Assembly (NCBI RefSeq): GCF_047511655.1
Contig: NC_133397.1
Location: forward strand, 41,430,001 to 41,494,000
Reading direction: 5' to 3'
DNA: 64,000 nt
DNA from: Castor canadensis
Taxonomy: Eukaryota; Chordata; Mammalia; Rodentia; Castoridae
The translations under genes and the position numbers were made by a program. Shown piece after piece: positions 11,379 to 22,829 of this stretch. The notes beneath the pieces were generated by a model that was not told the origin of the DNA, did no database searches, and was given only the letters and a program-made list of their open reading frames with translations. Each line of letters starts with the position of its first letter. The stretch's first letter is position 1.

Positions 11379-12079
11379 AAAGAAAGACAGTTATTGTTAT
11401 TTCCCCCTCGTTGAGTATGACTGGTTTTCATGGCGATAAGCTAACCCACACACACCCAGCAGAGCCATTGGTTCATAGAATTGTAGAGTTGCATAGGGCT
11501 TTAGGGGTTGTTTTAAGTGAATCCTGCAGAGGGGCCTCCCCAGATTTCTCTCCAAGCTCAACCTGCAGGGAAGCAGAGTTGCCTCCCAGCTCCCATTGTA
11601 GCCCTTCCTGGTTTTTCTCTTATCTGGTTTACATATTAATGTTACACCTAAGACTTCCTCTGAAAAAGAGGTATGGCTTCCATAAATAGGGTTCAAACTA
11701 CTGATAGCCCAATCTTACAGAAATAGAGAGGTGATTTAATATAATCATCGCAGCGAGGAAGTTTTCAGAAGTACCAGCCAATTCACAGGAGAATACACAA
11801 TTGTGGATCAAGATTATTTTGGGACTCTGTGATGTCATTCCATTTAGGAGCAGCTGTTCTTCTGAATTCACACTTCTTCTTTTCTCTAAACCACTAGCTA
11901 ACCAACTCAAGTGCACAGATTGTACAGATCTTATGTGGTCAAGAAATATTAGATTTGATGCAGGAACAAGAACTAGGGAAGATTTGCAAATGTCTTGCCT
12001 TCTATTGTTTCATGTTCTAATTCTGAGCATCATCTTCTAACCAGTTGCAGCTGGCTGCAATTAAAAATATGAATCCATC
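11379..12079. other. Unannotated stretch, weak ancient-repeat signal
   Basis: ORFs at 11397-11696 (minus, 99 codons) and 11411-11689 (plus, 92 codons) are shadows of each other without domains. 'catagaattgtagagttgca' near 11475 recalls the 'catagaatcttagagctgga' start of an old mammalian SINE/LINE family, but the match is short. Confidence 0.45.
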
Positions 12080-12198
12080 AGGGCGCCAGTGGCTCACGCC
12101 TGTAATCCTAGCTACACTGAGATCAGGAGGATCACATTTCAAGGCCAATCCAGGCAAATAGTACCTGAGACCCCATCTCCAAAATAACCAGAGCAAAT
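12080..12198 (+). mobile_element. B1 half of dimeric SINE (ID half absent)
   Basis: GCGCCAGTGGCTCACGCCTG through 'ccatctccaaaataaccaga' near 12173, then the match stops before any ID unit. This is either a 3' truncation or a monomeric source. Confidence 0.85.
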
Positions 12199-12294
12199 AT
12201 CGCTATGCCTTAGGTTGATGAGGTCAGCTAAATGAGAGTTGTAGGCAATATAACAATCTATATTTGCAGAAAATAATGAGTAAAGTAGCATTTG

Positions 12295-12372
12295 CTCCAC
12301 TAAGAATACAAGCTTCAGAATGAGATCTATCCACTGTCACAACTCAGTAGCTGGGAAACCTCAGGCAGCCCT
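12295..12372 (+). mobile_element. MIR SINE fragment
   Basis: 'acaagcttcagaatgagatc' near 12308 followed by 'cactgtcacaactcagtagc' near 12331 and TGGGAAACCTCAGGCAG follow the order of the MIR 5' half. Confidence 0.5.
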
Positions 12373-13404
12373 ACCTCGCCCACTGGTGCTCATGGTTCCA
12401 AGGAGACGATGTTGAGAGAAACCCACTAATGCTCAGAATGCACAGAGCTCAGTATGCTAAGATCACACAAATTCACCTATACTGTATGTACAGAAGCTCT
12501 CAGCATCCATAACTTGAAATCACATGGAGTAGGCTACGCCACTGTCCCAAAAATTACTGTTGTATACACTGATACTGCTCACCATAACCTAGATCTTATT
12601 GTAGGCTCTTTGTCTCATAGATTGCCATGCTTGACTCATTTTCCCCATAACACTGCCTGTCTTCTACTAAAGGCATGCTGCCTTTCAACAATTTTTCATT
12701 TATCATTTAAATTAAGTACATTATGTGCCCTCTTTGGCTTGGGAGGATTACTGTAGCTTTTACCTTGCTTTGGGGGACACCATTTGCTTTTTGGAAGGCA
12801 TATTTTCACAAAATGAAGGGCATGGAAACACAATAGATCACACAATAATTTAAACATAAATGATGATAATGCAGGACTGACTAAAGGCTTCTCTACACCC
12901 ACTGAGCTGCATGTGGAAATTTAACATTTTTGTTTCTGAAATTTATTTTTATTTAAAAAATATTATTTTTTGACTATACTTGGTCAAAACTGTGCTTAAC
13001 AAATTTGCAAATAAGGCAGGATTACTGTATCGTGAGAACCAGGTGTAATGACATATATTTAGTGCATAGTTCTTCATTAAGAATTTTTTATTTCCTTTTT
13101 CTTGAAATGTTGAATATAAATGCCATATTTATTAATTGAACCTTATTTTGCATAGAGGAATGTGAGCTGTAATATGTGGTAAATTATTTCTCTAGTGAAG
13201 AATCAATTTGCAATTGAATCATAGCCAGTCGTCAATATACTACAATGACAACAGCCCTGGGCCAATGAGCAGAAGGCTTTGGCCCTCATCTCCACTCTGC
13301 CACACTTGTGTTCAGTTTTATGATAGAACCAGTTTTAGAGATTACAAATGGCTGCATGGATTTGTGGTGCTGGATAAGCTACAATCTCTCAGAAATTCAT
13401 TTTC
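12373..13404. other. Unannotated AT-rich stretch
   Basis: No repeat recognised. A 100-codon plus-strand ORF at 12454-12756 is histidine- and leucine-rich without a domain. 12,940-13,260 is very AT-rich and includes TATTTATTAATTGAACC and CAATTTGCAATTGAATC, so a conserved non-coding element is possible but unproven. Confidence 0.5.
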
Positions 13405-13620
13405 CTCACCGTCAGGTGAATTCATTCATTGATTAAACATGTAACATATGCTATTATGTGGCAGGCATTGTTTAAGGTGGTGACAGTATGGTGAAGAATA
13501 ACAATGCCCCTTTCCTTGTGGAGGTCTATTTAATGAGTGATACACATCCGAAACGAGCAATAAACTTCGTATTTTTAGGTAGTGATAAAGTATTTGGTGA
13601 GTAGATGATCTCTAAATTCT
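13405..13620 (-). mobile_element. LINE-2 3' end
   Basis: Antisense L2 tail: 'attcattcattgattaaaca' near 13419, 'attatgtggcaggcattgtt' near 13452 and 'cccctttccttgtggaggtc' near 13506. This matches the usual 'tgtgccaggcactgttctag...ccctgccctcatggagct' order. Confidence 0.75.
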
Positions 13621-13702
13621 GGTTAAAATGATAAACTATCAGGTTATTTTCGTAATGAATTATAAGTTTTCTTAGCAAATTAATTTAATACAAGATATAC
13701 AA

Positions 13703-13788
13703 TGGCTAAGCATCTAGTCAGTGGTAGAGCCTTTGCCTAGCAAAGTCTTGGGTTCAATCCCTAGCACTGCAAAAAAAAAAAAAAAAAA
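13703..13788 (+). mobile_element. ID-type SINE
   Basis: CTAGTCAGTGGTAGAGCCTT, TGGGTTCAATCCCTAGCACT and a 19-base A-run. Part of the 'catgcatgag' middle is missing. Confidence 0.85.
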
Positions 13789-14977
13789 ATCCACCTATTC
13801 ATGATATGCTTGCAGGTAAATTTATAATTTCTTAAAAGTGGAAAGAAGTATTATAAGGGTAGGAATCTGAAAGAGAATTTTTGGAAAATTTCAAATAAAA
13901 GAATTATATTTGGAAATACATTTGTCTATACATGTAGAAATTGTCTGACTCAAAATAGAGCTGCTTGTGCCAAACCCTAATGGACAAACAAACACATAAA
14001 GCCGGGAGGTTGTGAAGGAGGAGTTCTGGTGCACATATACTGATAACAAGAACTGTCACAAAGACTCTATCAGAATCACAACTTTGTACAAAGAATACTT
14101 CTACAAGGTCATTGACTAATAACTGTCTATTCAACTTTGGACTGACACCAACCTTTGTTGTGAACATTTGTGGCTGAGAGTTATGTTTCAAAATAACTTA
14201 CATACTCCTCCCTCGTTCTGCCTTTAAAGGTTTCCTTTTACCCTGTCCTCCAGGAATATTCCCATGATTTCCATGCTATGCATGATCTGCACTGCAATGC
14301 TCCTTGCTTACTCTCAAACTCAAATAGTTATTATTCTTTAGAGTCTCTCTCTGCTAATAATAGTGACTTAAAGAATAAGGGATTTGTTTTTCTTGTGAAT
14401 CAGTAAGCCCAAATCCAGTTGCTCCAGGGGCTAGTCCTGCACCACCATGCCTGTAGAGCAGGCTAGACTGCTCCCAGTCATCTTTTCCACAGGCTGCCTT
14501 CCTCTTGCTTGTCACTTCATGGCTGCACAATGGTGGGGGAAACTCCTGCAGCAACACGGCACCAATGTCTCAGACAGAATGAAGGCGAAGGGTAAACCTT
14601 AGCTATCAGTTTACTTTGCTTCCTTTTAAAGAGTTGTCCCAGAATCCTCGCCCAGCAATTTCCACTTAAACTCAGTAGCCATAACTAGACCACCCTGACA
14701 TTTTTTTTCAGCTGTACATATGCCTACGTTAAACAAATTCAAGATTATCTCAATAGGAAGGTGAGGATGAACACTGGCTAGAGAACTAGCAGTGTTCTCC
14801 ACAGGATGGACCAGACTTTGCTATGGTTCTGGACATCTGTGAGACAAACATTTAATAAGGAAAATCATTGCTAGAAAATTCCAACATGACTCTTGGCTAG
14901 ATCAAATGCTGTTTGGCATCCAAATGACCTCCAGTTCCCTTCTCCAAGCTCGACCTCCCATAAATCTGTTTGCTTAA
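13789..14977. other. Unannotated stretch, possible old repeats
   Basis: No gene. A 95-codon minus-strand ORF (13904-14191) lacks known motifs. 14,330-14,600 resembles an old interspersed repeat I have seen in mammalian introns, but I cannot name the family. Confidence 0.4.
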
Positions 14978-15016
14978 GCTCCACTTGTTATTATAGCCCA
15001 TAATAACAAGTGGAGC
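14978..15016. repeat. Perfect inverted repeat (hairpin)
   Basis: Left arm GCTCCACTTGTTATTA (14978-14993) is exactly complementary to TAATAACAAGTGGAGC (15001-15016), separated by the 7-base loop TAGCCCA. I see no surrounding repeat. In RNA it would form a 16-bp stem. Confidence 0.95.
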
Positions 15017-15829
15017 CTGTGTTGTCAACCCCAGGAGTTGGTTTGAGTAAATATGGAAGCATCTCATTTATCTTAAATGATATCCTATTTGATTCTTCCA
15101 CACACATTTAAGAAGACTTATAAGCAAGCAAACCCAAAGGATGAAATAAATAGCTAAGGGGTCAAGTTGGAGAAGAGCAAAAGAGAAAAAAAAAAAATAC
15201 ATAGTCTAAGAGGGGTGACAGGCACAAGAAGATGCAGAGGGCCCTAGGATTATAGGAGGAAATCACAGGTGTGAGCATCCTTGACCTCCTGAACTCTAGC
15301 AATCTACATATTTCTATAAAGTCTGATTAACATGTAAACTCACTATTCAAATAAAAATGAACTATAATCACAGGTGTGTGGGTGAATGCAGGGTTCCTGC
15401 AGGCATAACATGGTCTTGGTGTTCAGAGATACTCTGAGCAGACAGTGAGGTTCAGTTGCACAGGCAAGGTTGCCTTGCATAAACTGGGTGCTGTGGGACT
15501 GCTGTATGCAGCAGTGGCCAGCGTGGGAGATGAGGATGTGAAGTGGGGTTCCAGAGTCCATTGATTTTCCATCAGCCCTTCTGGACCAGGTTTCTTGGGC
15601 TAAAGGCTAAGAGTGCACATTGTTAACTGGCTTCCAGGTATTTCTTATGGACACTGAAGTTTCATGAATCACAGCACTAGAATAGTATTTCTCAGATTTT
15701 GGTCCACAGATCTGCCACATTACAGTCCCTTTGAGAGTTTTAAAACATAAGGAGTAGATATTAGAGAATTCAAAATCATGTTTTCTTGTTTAAAAAAAAA
15801 AAAACTTAGGTTGTGGGTGTTTGGCATAG
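15017..15829. other. Unannotated stretch, no gene seen
   Basis: No named repeat apart from short A-runs. 15,695-15,745 shows a weak MER5-like start (TATTTCTCAGATTTTGGTCC). The 72-codon ORF 15343-15561 (minus) has no domain. Confidence 0.5.
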
Positions 15830-16307
15830 GGTGTTTGACACTTAGGGACAGGTCCAAATATCTTAGTAACAAGCAAAGTGAACCTAGTGACTTGCTTCTA
15901 AAAAAAGGATTCAGCAAAGACGACGGGATATCATTTCCAAGATTAGGTTGCAAAGACTGGCTTGCTTGCCCTCTTTTGCTCTCTGAGGGAAATCTGCCTC
16001 GATGGGTGAGCTGCCTACAGAGAGGCCCACATGGCAAGGAACTGGGAGAGGCCTCTGGCCAACGTCTGGTGAGGAATGGATGCCCTCAGACAAGTAACCT
16101 ACCAGGAATGGAATGCTACCAACAACCTGAGCATGGGCTTGGAAGCAAGGCACCAACAACACCTGATCACATCTTGGTTGAGACAGACGCTGAGCTAAGC
16201 CCCACCTGGATTCCTGACCAACCGAAACTATAAAATAATACATATTAGCTTTAAGCTGCTAATTTGAGTGGATAAATTTGTACCCAGCAAAGAAAAATTG
16301 ATACAGG
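15830..16307 (+). mobile_element. MaLR-type LTR (ancient)
   Basis: Matches the common mammalian LTR order: 'tttccaagattaggttgcaa' near 15932, 'gagaggcccacatggcaagg' near 16019, 'cacatcttggttgagacaga' near 16168 and 'ggattcctgaccaaccgaaa' near 16208. It ends in an AT-rich 'ataatacatatt' tail. A 151-codon ORF crosses it by chance. Same type as 41,590-42,015 and 58,350-58,758. Confidence 0.7.
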
Positions 16308-16309
16308 AA

Positions 16310-16609
16310 GTCTTCATGTAAAAATCTTTACTGTTTTTTTTTTTTTTAGCATTTTGGCATGTAAAAGAAAGTCTTGATCAAATGGACTTTTCATTAACAT
16401 GGAATACTTTATTCCTTGACATCATTCATAAATAAAAAATTACTGTACAGTACAAAGTTTGGCAAATTAGGGTTTAGGCTAGTCAGAGAGCACATATAAA
16501 TCCCCAACACGGAATAGGTGCTCATTAAACAGGAAGAGCAGAACTGAATTGCTAAGCCAGGGTAACCGAGAGCCCTGAAGGATGGAAAATGAGCTCCATC
16601 TCCCCCCAG
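16310..16609. other. Stretch with weak L2-like tail
   Basis: A T-run lies near 16,333. 'ggaataggtgctcattaaac' near 16511 looks like a LINE-2 3' terminus, but the flanking match is poor. Confidence 0.4.
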
Positions 16610-16611
16610 TA

Positions 16612-16790
16612 GGTCAGTGGTTCTCAATTTAGCACCTATCAGAACCACCTGGGGGCTGGAGCCCATCTTCACAGTTTCTCATTCAATAGCAGGGAGGGGA
16701 GGACAATGAATTTGCCTTTCTAAGAAATTTCCAGGTAACATTGATGCTGGCGACCCAAGGACCACACTTTGAAAACCACAGCATTAGGTG
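16612..16790 (+). mobile_element. MER5-type hAT DNA transposon remnant
   Basis: Starts CAGTGGTTCTCAATTTAGCA and ends with 'ccacactttgaaaaccacag' near 16765. The ends are imperfect inverted repeats in the manner of non-autonomous Charlie/MER5 elements. The middle contains CAGAACCACCTGGGGGCTGG. No coding capacity. Confidence 0.75.
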
Positions 16791-16799
16791 GGTTTCTAT

Positions 16800-18650
16800 A
16801 ATCCCCTGCTGGGAGGAGTGACAAGAGAACAATGCTTCCAGGCCACTCAAGACATCAGAGTAAAGAAAGCAAGGTTGAAGGCAGCCAGACTTGAGGCACT
16901 TGTAAGGCTCTTGGGGAGGTAACTAGATGGTGGCGTTGGGGAGCAAGGTGATTCACAGACCAGGGAAATTACACGGGAGATGCTGAGTAGTCTTGCTGAC
17001 TTCACCAGCTTTCCTCCAAACATTGCACTTTAGCTGTCACTCTAGCCACAGAGGAAGAAAATAAGGCTACCCTCGTTCCTAATCAAACAGCCCCAGCCAG
17101 GCTCTCTGGGCATCAGTGAGGAGATAAAATGGCATTCAGTTAGCTACTGCAGGTCAGATGTTACTGCTATAATTAACTCTGCCTGTTCTGTTTACCTGAT
17201 AGAATTGTCTTTGGGTTTCCAGATGGCCCTGGCTTCCTCTGGGGTCATGAGCTGGAGGTCCTGAAAGCCTTTCGACCCTTTCGGATTTGTCCTGACCTGA
17301 TTTATGACATTTCACGACACGGTGAATTTTCTCTATTGCCATGCAATGACTCTACTTTCAAGTTGACTTTGATTCGAGGAGTCGAAAGAGTATATGATTG
17401 TGTTTATCCTTGGGCTGTTTTAAAAATGTATTTATTTCTACCATGTTCCAGAGAGAACGATATTAATAAAGTGCTTCCCCAAAACACACAAGCCCCCAGG
17501 GGTGACCATGTCCAGGCTTGCGGCATCTCTTAGCAGATGTCATAAGCAATAGCAGTGTGATAATGAAGAAGGCCTTTTTATCTGCACCGTGGCACGCTCA
17601 CTTGAACACTTGGTTACCTTTGCAAATTTCCTTCACAATTCTTGCAAACAGTTAAGAATTCTAGTGCAAACTAGGAGAATATCTAAGTGACAACTCGTTT
17701 TTGCTAGTTGGGCCCTGGCTGCCTTCCAGTGATTTCTAATGCCCCTAGGACAGCAGCCTGAAATCACTATTCAGAGTCAGGTCTGATGGAGTCACAGGGA
17801 AAAGAGGAGCAAAGCATCTTGAGGGTAAAGAACAGAAATTTACTCCCAAGAATCTTCCAGTTCAGCAGGGCGAGAATTTGTGAAAAACCAATAAGCAGGC
17901 TGATATCAAATTTCAGGACCCAAATATAGCATCCCAAATGAAAAATCACACATGTAAAAACTTTTTTAAAAATGCAGTTAGCATAACTAATCTCCAGTAT
18001 TATTAGTAGTTGTTTCCATAATAGGAATGAATGGAGACCTGAATTTGAGAAGTAAATTCTTTTTTTTTTTTAACTTGGAGAAAGTTTTCTATTAAAAAAA
18101 CTTAAGAATCAGAATCATATCCAAATTTTAGATTCCCCATTTTCTTTGGTATTGAAATTCAGGATATAAAATATTTTATTTTGAAAAGTTTGGATCTACA
18201 AAAGTTTTCCATATAAGGAAAATATTAAGTTATCTGTAATTGTCTTGTTCATCAAAAATCTAATAAATGTATAAAAGCTACAATTATATGATTGCAAAGA
18301 CCAATACCATCAAGGAAATTCTCATTTATAGATATGTTTCCTACTGGAAATATATTTTAAGTTTCTAATGGTCTTTTACCATTCTTTTTACTATGTTATC
18401 TGTATAGTCATCCAGTTTCGGAAAACAAAGCAAAAAAACCTTGCCATTCATTTTTTAAGTCTGTATATCTTGGAATTTTGTGTTTCAGTCTTTCCCATAA
18501 TGTACTATCTGGAAATTGCTAACAATATTAAATTAATGAGATAATAAACTCAATTAGAAGTAAATTCATTTTTGTTTTCTCTTACTTAGTAATTAAGCTT
18601 ATTTCTTATTTGTTTATTTTTATTTCTTTTATTCATATGTGCATACAATT
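16800..18650. other. Repeat-poor stretch; 17.1-17.8 kb possibly conserved
   Basis: No gene and no named repeat for about 1.8 kb. 17,100-17,780 keeps more CpGs than its surroundings (for example near 17,272-17,282, 17,314-17,320, 17,374-17,382, 17,458 and 17,586-17,596). 17,940-18,640 is plain AT-rich DNA, and 18,600-18,650 resembles the T-rich tail discussed at 25,270. Confidence 0.45.
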
Positions 18651-18739
18651 TTTTTTCCTTTTTTGCAGTGCTGGGGATCAAACCCAGGATCTTGCACCTG
18701 CCAGGCAAGCACTCTACCACTGAGCTACACTCCCAGCCC
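18651..18739 (-). mobile_element. ID-type SINE
   Basis: T-run, GCAGTGCTGGGGATCAAACC, GCAAGCACTCTACCACTGAG and CTACACTCCCAGCC. Little diverged, probably young. Confidence 0.92.
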
Positions 18740-18779
18740 ATAGGTAAATATTTTCACAAGCGAGTGCCCTGGTTTCCCT

Positions 18780-19165
18780 CAGTCTTTCTTCTCCCTGGCC
18801 TCATGGGCACTGAGCTTGGTGCTTGCTGTGGTATGCATGTCCCCAGGAAAACTCCTGCTGAAATTTAATTGCCATTGTAACTGTATTGGCAGGTGGGACT
18901 TTTAAGAGGGTTTTGAATGAATTAATGCCGTGGAGTGGGCTCCTGATGAACAGGATGAGTTTGACTCTCTTTCTTCTGTGTCACATGTTCTCTCTTGCCC
19001 TCCCACCATGTAATGATACAAACCAAGCCCTGGTCAGATGCAGGTACCATGTTCTTTGACTTCCCAGCCTCCAGAACCCTGAACCAAAGAAACTTCTATT
19101 CTGTATAAACTACCCAGTTGGTGGGATTCTATTTTAGCAACATTAAACAAATGACACATCTCAAT
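18780..19165 (+). mobile_element. MaLR-type LTR (MST/MLT-like)
   Basis: LTR landmarks in order: 'ctgctgaaatttaattgcca' near 18853, 'actttgacttcccagcctcc'-like block near 19052, CCAGAACCCTGAACCAAAG, then 'ataaactacccagttggtgg' near 19105 and the terminal 'aaacaaatgacaca'. The AATAAA-like signal is decayed. Confidence 0.7.
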
Positions 19166-20042
19166 GTCTATATGCACATATACGATGAGCAAAGCATCCA
19201 CCTATAGAGGGGACAGTTACAATCTTTTGTTTCAACTTCACCTTTTTAAAAAAAATCTGTTTTGGGTGTTCACAGGTATACATTCAAGCTGAACAAGGGT
19301 GCTTTTGTTTTTTAATTGCACTGTGGGTGGTATTCACTGGCCAAATCTTCATACGTTAAAGCACTTTTGTCACTCCACTATGCCACCAGGCTAACGATAA
19401 CATGTCTCCTGTCTGTCTGCAAGGTTCAGGGTAAACCTGCTCCAGACATCCATGTTCAGTTTCTCTGGGGTCAACCTTCTCTGCAAGATTTAAAGGTGAT
19501 GAAATGACCAAAGACTTTCAGAAGCATGGATGTCTCTGAGTCTTCCAAATTTTCACGCTCTCCATTTTCTCAGACACTCAGCAACTGGCAACCCAGCCCC
19601 ACAGTTACGCTCACTCCAATCAAGTTGTTTACATCTACTTGGAAGGTCTTTTCAGTGAACCTTTTCCTGACCCACCCCACAATTTCCTCTGGTTTGTTAT
19701 TTGACAGACTATCCAAATAATTGACCTAAGTCACTTGCTTCCTTCCTGTTTGAAGGCTTTTTACTGCTTCCACCAGCCTCTTTCAGAAAGCTTGTGTCTG
19801 TCTTTCTGAGCAAAGATTCAAGGTTTTCTTTAGTCTGGAGTCTGGTTCATGGTCTCAAGTACGCATTGTAACAAAAGCCTGGAGATGGGACAGGTATGAA
19901 TTATAAACTTTACTACAGCAGTGTGCCATAATTGTGAGTTCCTAGAATAATGAAATATAAAGTTAATAAACACTTCAAGGGCAGGGCCTCCTAGATCCAT
20001 TATAATTAAGAGGTATGTATCATTCATTTCAATCAGCATACC
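19166..20042. other. Unannotated stretch, no gene seen
   Basis: Short ORFs (19316-19507, 19526-19720, 19830-20039 minus) have no family signature. Confidence 0.55.
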
Positions 20043-20093
20043 ATGGACTGGCAGAGTGGCTCCGTGGTAGAGCGCCTGCCTAGCAAGCCCTGA
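20043..20093 (+). mobile_element. ID-like SINE, 3'-truncated
   Basis: GGACTGGCAGAGTGGCTCCG and GAGCGCCTGCCTAGCAAGCC, then an abrupt end with no tail. Confidence 0.8.
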
Positions 20094-21051
20094 TATTCAG
20101 TGTATCACTTGTTTTTATGAAGAGTTAATTCTCTAAAATGGTTTTGTAATTTCCCTCTGTAAACCTCTCCTTTTACTCAATTATTTAACAAACCTTATTC
20201 TCATCAACAGTAGAAAGACAAAGTCAAACGATCATAAACTCCAATAAGTGAACTCCAAATCTAACAGCTGGAACCATCCTTGGATTCTCCCAAAGCAGGG
20301 ATGGATATTGTATCCGTCAGACTTTGCCTAGCAGTGACCAAAATACCCAAGAGAGCGACTTAGTTGTATGTTTTGTAGGGTTTCAGGAAGAAGCCAAGTT
20401 AGATGTGTGTGTTCATTCTACTATCTAACTGAGAAACCCAGAAATCAGAAATGTGGTTTTTAACATCTTCACCACAGGAAGGATCTCTGTGGGGAATTTG
20501 GAATAAGTGCTAAAAGCTATCACAGTCCACCCCTTTAGCTATTTAATAATGATACATACACTTTCACCTGTACTTTAATTTCTAGACAACAATAGCAATC
20601 TGAGATGTGTCAACCTAAAACAATGAAACGATCCCACATGTAAATGAAAACATGCTCAATATCCCTCCAAAAGGAAAAACTAAAAAGTTCCCTTCCTTAT
20701 ACCCTTCTCTGGGTTATGTTCATTCTTCTAGTTTAGAAATATTCTCTCCTAGATATTCTGTAACATAAAGATTAAACTATAAAATTAATCACCAGCAGCA
20801 TACCTTCTATGAAATAGTAAAGAAGGAAGGAATACTAGTTATTATTTATAATTGTATGTGTATAAAGAAGGAAATGTGGTAGCTGTTATGATCCTTGTTT
20901 CTGTAACTGGTCATGAGGCCACAATAAGGAGGTGTTATAACTTCCTTCTTTTGGACTGGCAAATCAGCTATTTGGAGTTCATTCTGTGTGTAATTCAATT
21001 AGCGGTAGGGCTAGACATTCTAGACTACCACGAAGAAAATTTAACTTGTGA
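20094..21051. other. Unannotated stretch, weak LTR-like patch
   Basis: 20,311-20,370 (ATCCGTCAGACTTTGCCTAG, CAAAATACCCAAGAGAG) loosely resembles the start of an antisense MaLR LTR. Otherwise no gene or repeat is recognised. Confidence 0.4.
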
Positions 21052-21112
21052 GCCTCTTGCCTCTACCTCCTGCGTGCTGGGATTTCCAGTGTTTGCCACT
21101 ATGCCTGGCTGA
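21052..21112 (-). mobile_element. B1 fragment
   Basis: Only the antisense 5' half remains: CTACCTCCTGCGTGCTGGGA and 'gccactatgcctggctga' near 21095. Confidence 0.78.
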
Positions 21113-21118
21113 GCAGAT

Positions 21119-21212
21119 TTTTTTTTTTTTTTTTTTTGCAGTGCCAGGGATCAAACCCAGGCCTTGCATATGCCAGGCAATTGCTCTGCCACTGAGCTCC
21201 ATCGCCAGCCTT
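21119..21212 (-). mobile_element. ID-type SINE
   Basis: 18-base T-run, GCAGTGCCAGGGATCAAACC and TGCCACTGAGCTCCATCGCC. Directly abuts the B1 fragment. Confidence 0.9.
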
Positions 21213-21477
21213 TAGTCTCTTCCTTTAAATGATGAACAAACAAACAGGGATCACCATACATCTGAGGAAAGACCCTTATCTTGAAGATAAAGACCACAGC
21301 AAACAAATGGGAAAAAAACCCTAAAGGAAAGAGCCTTTCTTAGGAAAATAAACCATATTTAAAAAAAAACAACTATATTTATATCTATAGGGAGATAAGA
21401 GAAAAATTCAATACACAGAATGCTACTTTTTAAAATAAAAGAATAGCAAAAACAAGAAAACCCTATTCTTAGAAATT
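21213..21477. other. AT-rich spacer
   Basis: No gene or repeat recognised. Confidence 0.5.
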
Positions 21478-21618
21478 GGGTATATGATAGTGGCATATGA
21501 AAGTAATCCCAGCATTCAGGAGACTGAGGCAGGAGGATCTTAAGTTGGAGGTACATATTGAGAACTTTCTGGGCTACATAGTGAGACCTTGCCTCAAAAA
21601 TTAGGAAAAAAAAAAGAA
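21478..21618 (+). mobile_element. B1-like SINE monomer
   Basis: 'agtaatcccagcattcagga' near 21502, GAGGCAGGAGGATCTTAAGT, 'gggctacatagtgagacctt' near 21570, and an A-rich tail. Confidence 0.88.
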
Positions 21619-21624
21619 GATGAC

Positions 21625-22290
21625 TTACACAGAGACATGTCATTATAAAATTCCATTGGGTACGAGGACAAAACCTTACCAAAAACTGGTCACCCAGCAG
21701 AAATCAAATAGCTTCAGATTTCTCAACAGTAACATAAAACTAAAAGTCAATATGAAAAACCATTCCTAATCTAGCCACCTCACCATCAATACAGAAAGGT
21801 ACTTAGAGATATTGTTGGACATCCAAGATCTCAAAAAGTTGACCCCCCCACATACCCATTCTCAGAAAATGACTGGAAAATGTGATCTGTCAAATGAGGG
21901 GAGTAAGCCAAGAAATCAGAGTATAGGGGGGCACATGAGCCAGGAGATTCAGCACAGAAAGGTAAAGGGAACCTATCAGATTAAGGAGAAGGTGGGTCCC
22001 AAACTGACTGCAGCACGCAATGCATAGGGTCTTGTTAGAAAATCTGAGGCCTAGACTATGGAGGCCCACAGTCATAGCTGCCCTTGCCTACAGATTAACT
22101 CAGGAAAAGTCTTTGTGGATAATAAGGATTAAATATTGCAACATTAACAAAAAATATTTCTAATACAAATGGCTTATTGAAGCATGGGGTCTCTCTATAT
22201 CTTGATGAGACTTTCCTGACCCCCATAGACCACAATACAGAAAAATTAAAAATCTGCCTAAAAAGAGAGAAATTCTTCTATAATTAATTT
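21625..22290 (+). mobile_element. Old interspersed repeat, family uncertain
   Basis: The succession 'agatttctcaacagtaacat' near 21716, 'catacccattctcagaaaat' near 21850 and 'gagtaagccaagaaatcaga' near 21901 recalls a common mammalian LINE-derived repeat. There is no intact ORF. The family name needs a consensus search. Confidence 0.4.
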
Positions 22291-22479
22291 GTATGTTCAC
22301 ATGTTCTGTGGAGGTTTATATGAGCTTATATATGCATGGAATATCTCTGGATGGACCAGGGAAGAGGATATGCCTCTATCTACTATCTACCTTTTTGTTT
22401 CTTTTTCTTTTTTTTTTACCTTGTGCATGTGTTAGCTATTAAAAAACATGAATTATTGAATAAAATACACCTTTTTTTT

Positions 22480-22560
22480 CTTTCTTTCTCTTTTTCTTTT
22501 CTTTTTGTGACAGAGTCTCGCTATGTAGTACAGACTTGCCTTAAACTCACTATGTTCCCT
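22480..22560 (-). mobile_element. B1 fragment (antisense 3' part)
   Basis: A T/C-rich tract leads into GACAGAGTCTCGCTATGTAG and CTTGCCTTAAACTCAC. The 5' half is missing. Confidence 0.7.
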
Positions 22561-22649
22561 TTTTTTCTTTTTGTGCTACAGGGGACTAAACCGAGGGCCT
22601 TGAGCGTGCAAGGCAAGTGCTCTACCACAGAGCTATACCCCCAGCCCAA
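22561..22649 (-). mobile_element. ID-type SINE
   Basis: GTGCTACAGGGGACTAAACC, GCAAGTGCTCTACCACAGAG and CTATACCCCCAGCCC. Inserted at or replacing the end of the B1 fragment. Confidence 0.88.
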
Positions 22650-22744
22650 TATCAAAGATATTCCATTGAATGAGAAAGGCAGGGCATAGAAAGTGCGTGT
22701 AATTTGTTACAAAAATAGAAGGAGATTCCTCAAAAAAGTCTTGA

Positions 22745-22822
22745 AAAGTCTGGAGGTGAGACTCAAGTGGTAGAGCACCTACATAGCAAGGGCAAAGCAA
22801 GAAAAAAAAAGCAAAAAGCCTG
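22745..22822 (+). mobile_element. ID-like SINE, internally deleted
   Basis: GGTGAGACTCAAGTGGTAGA and GCACCTACATAGCAAGGGCA, then straight into an A-rich tail. The 'gagttcaaacccc' box is missing. Confidence 0.75.
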
Positions 22823-22829
22823 AAGAAGA

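Noticed and set aside
15778-16233. 151-codon plus-strand ORF
   Set aside because: It runs through a poly-A stretch and a MaLR LTR and has no domain. The overlapping minus ORFs at 15720-16243 have the same origin.
20311-20530. Possible additional MaLR LTR
   Set aside because: Only the first 50 bases resemble one; the rest does not follow the family order.
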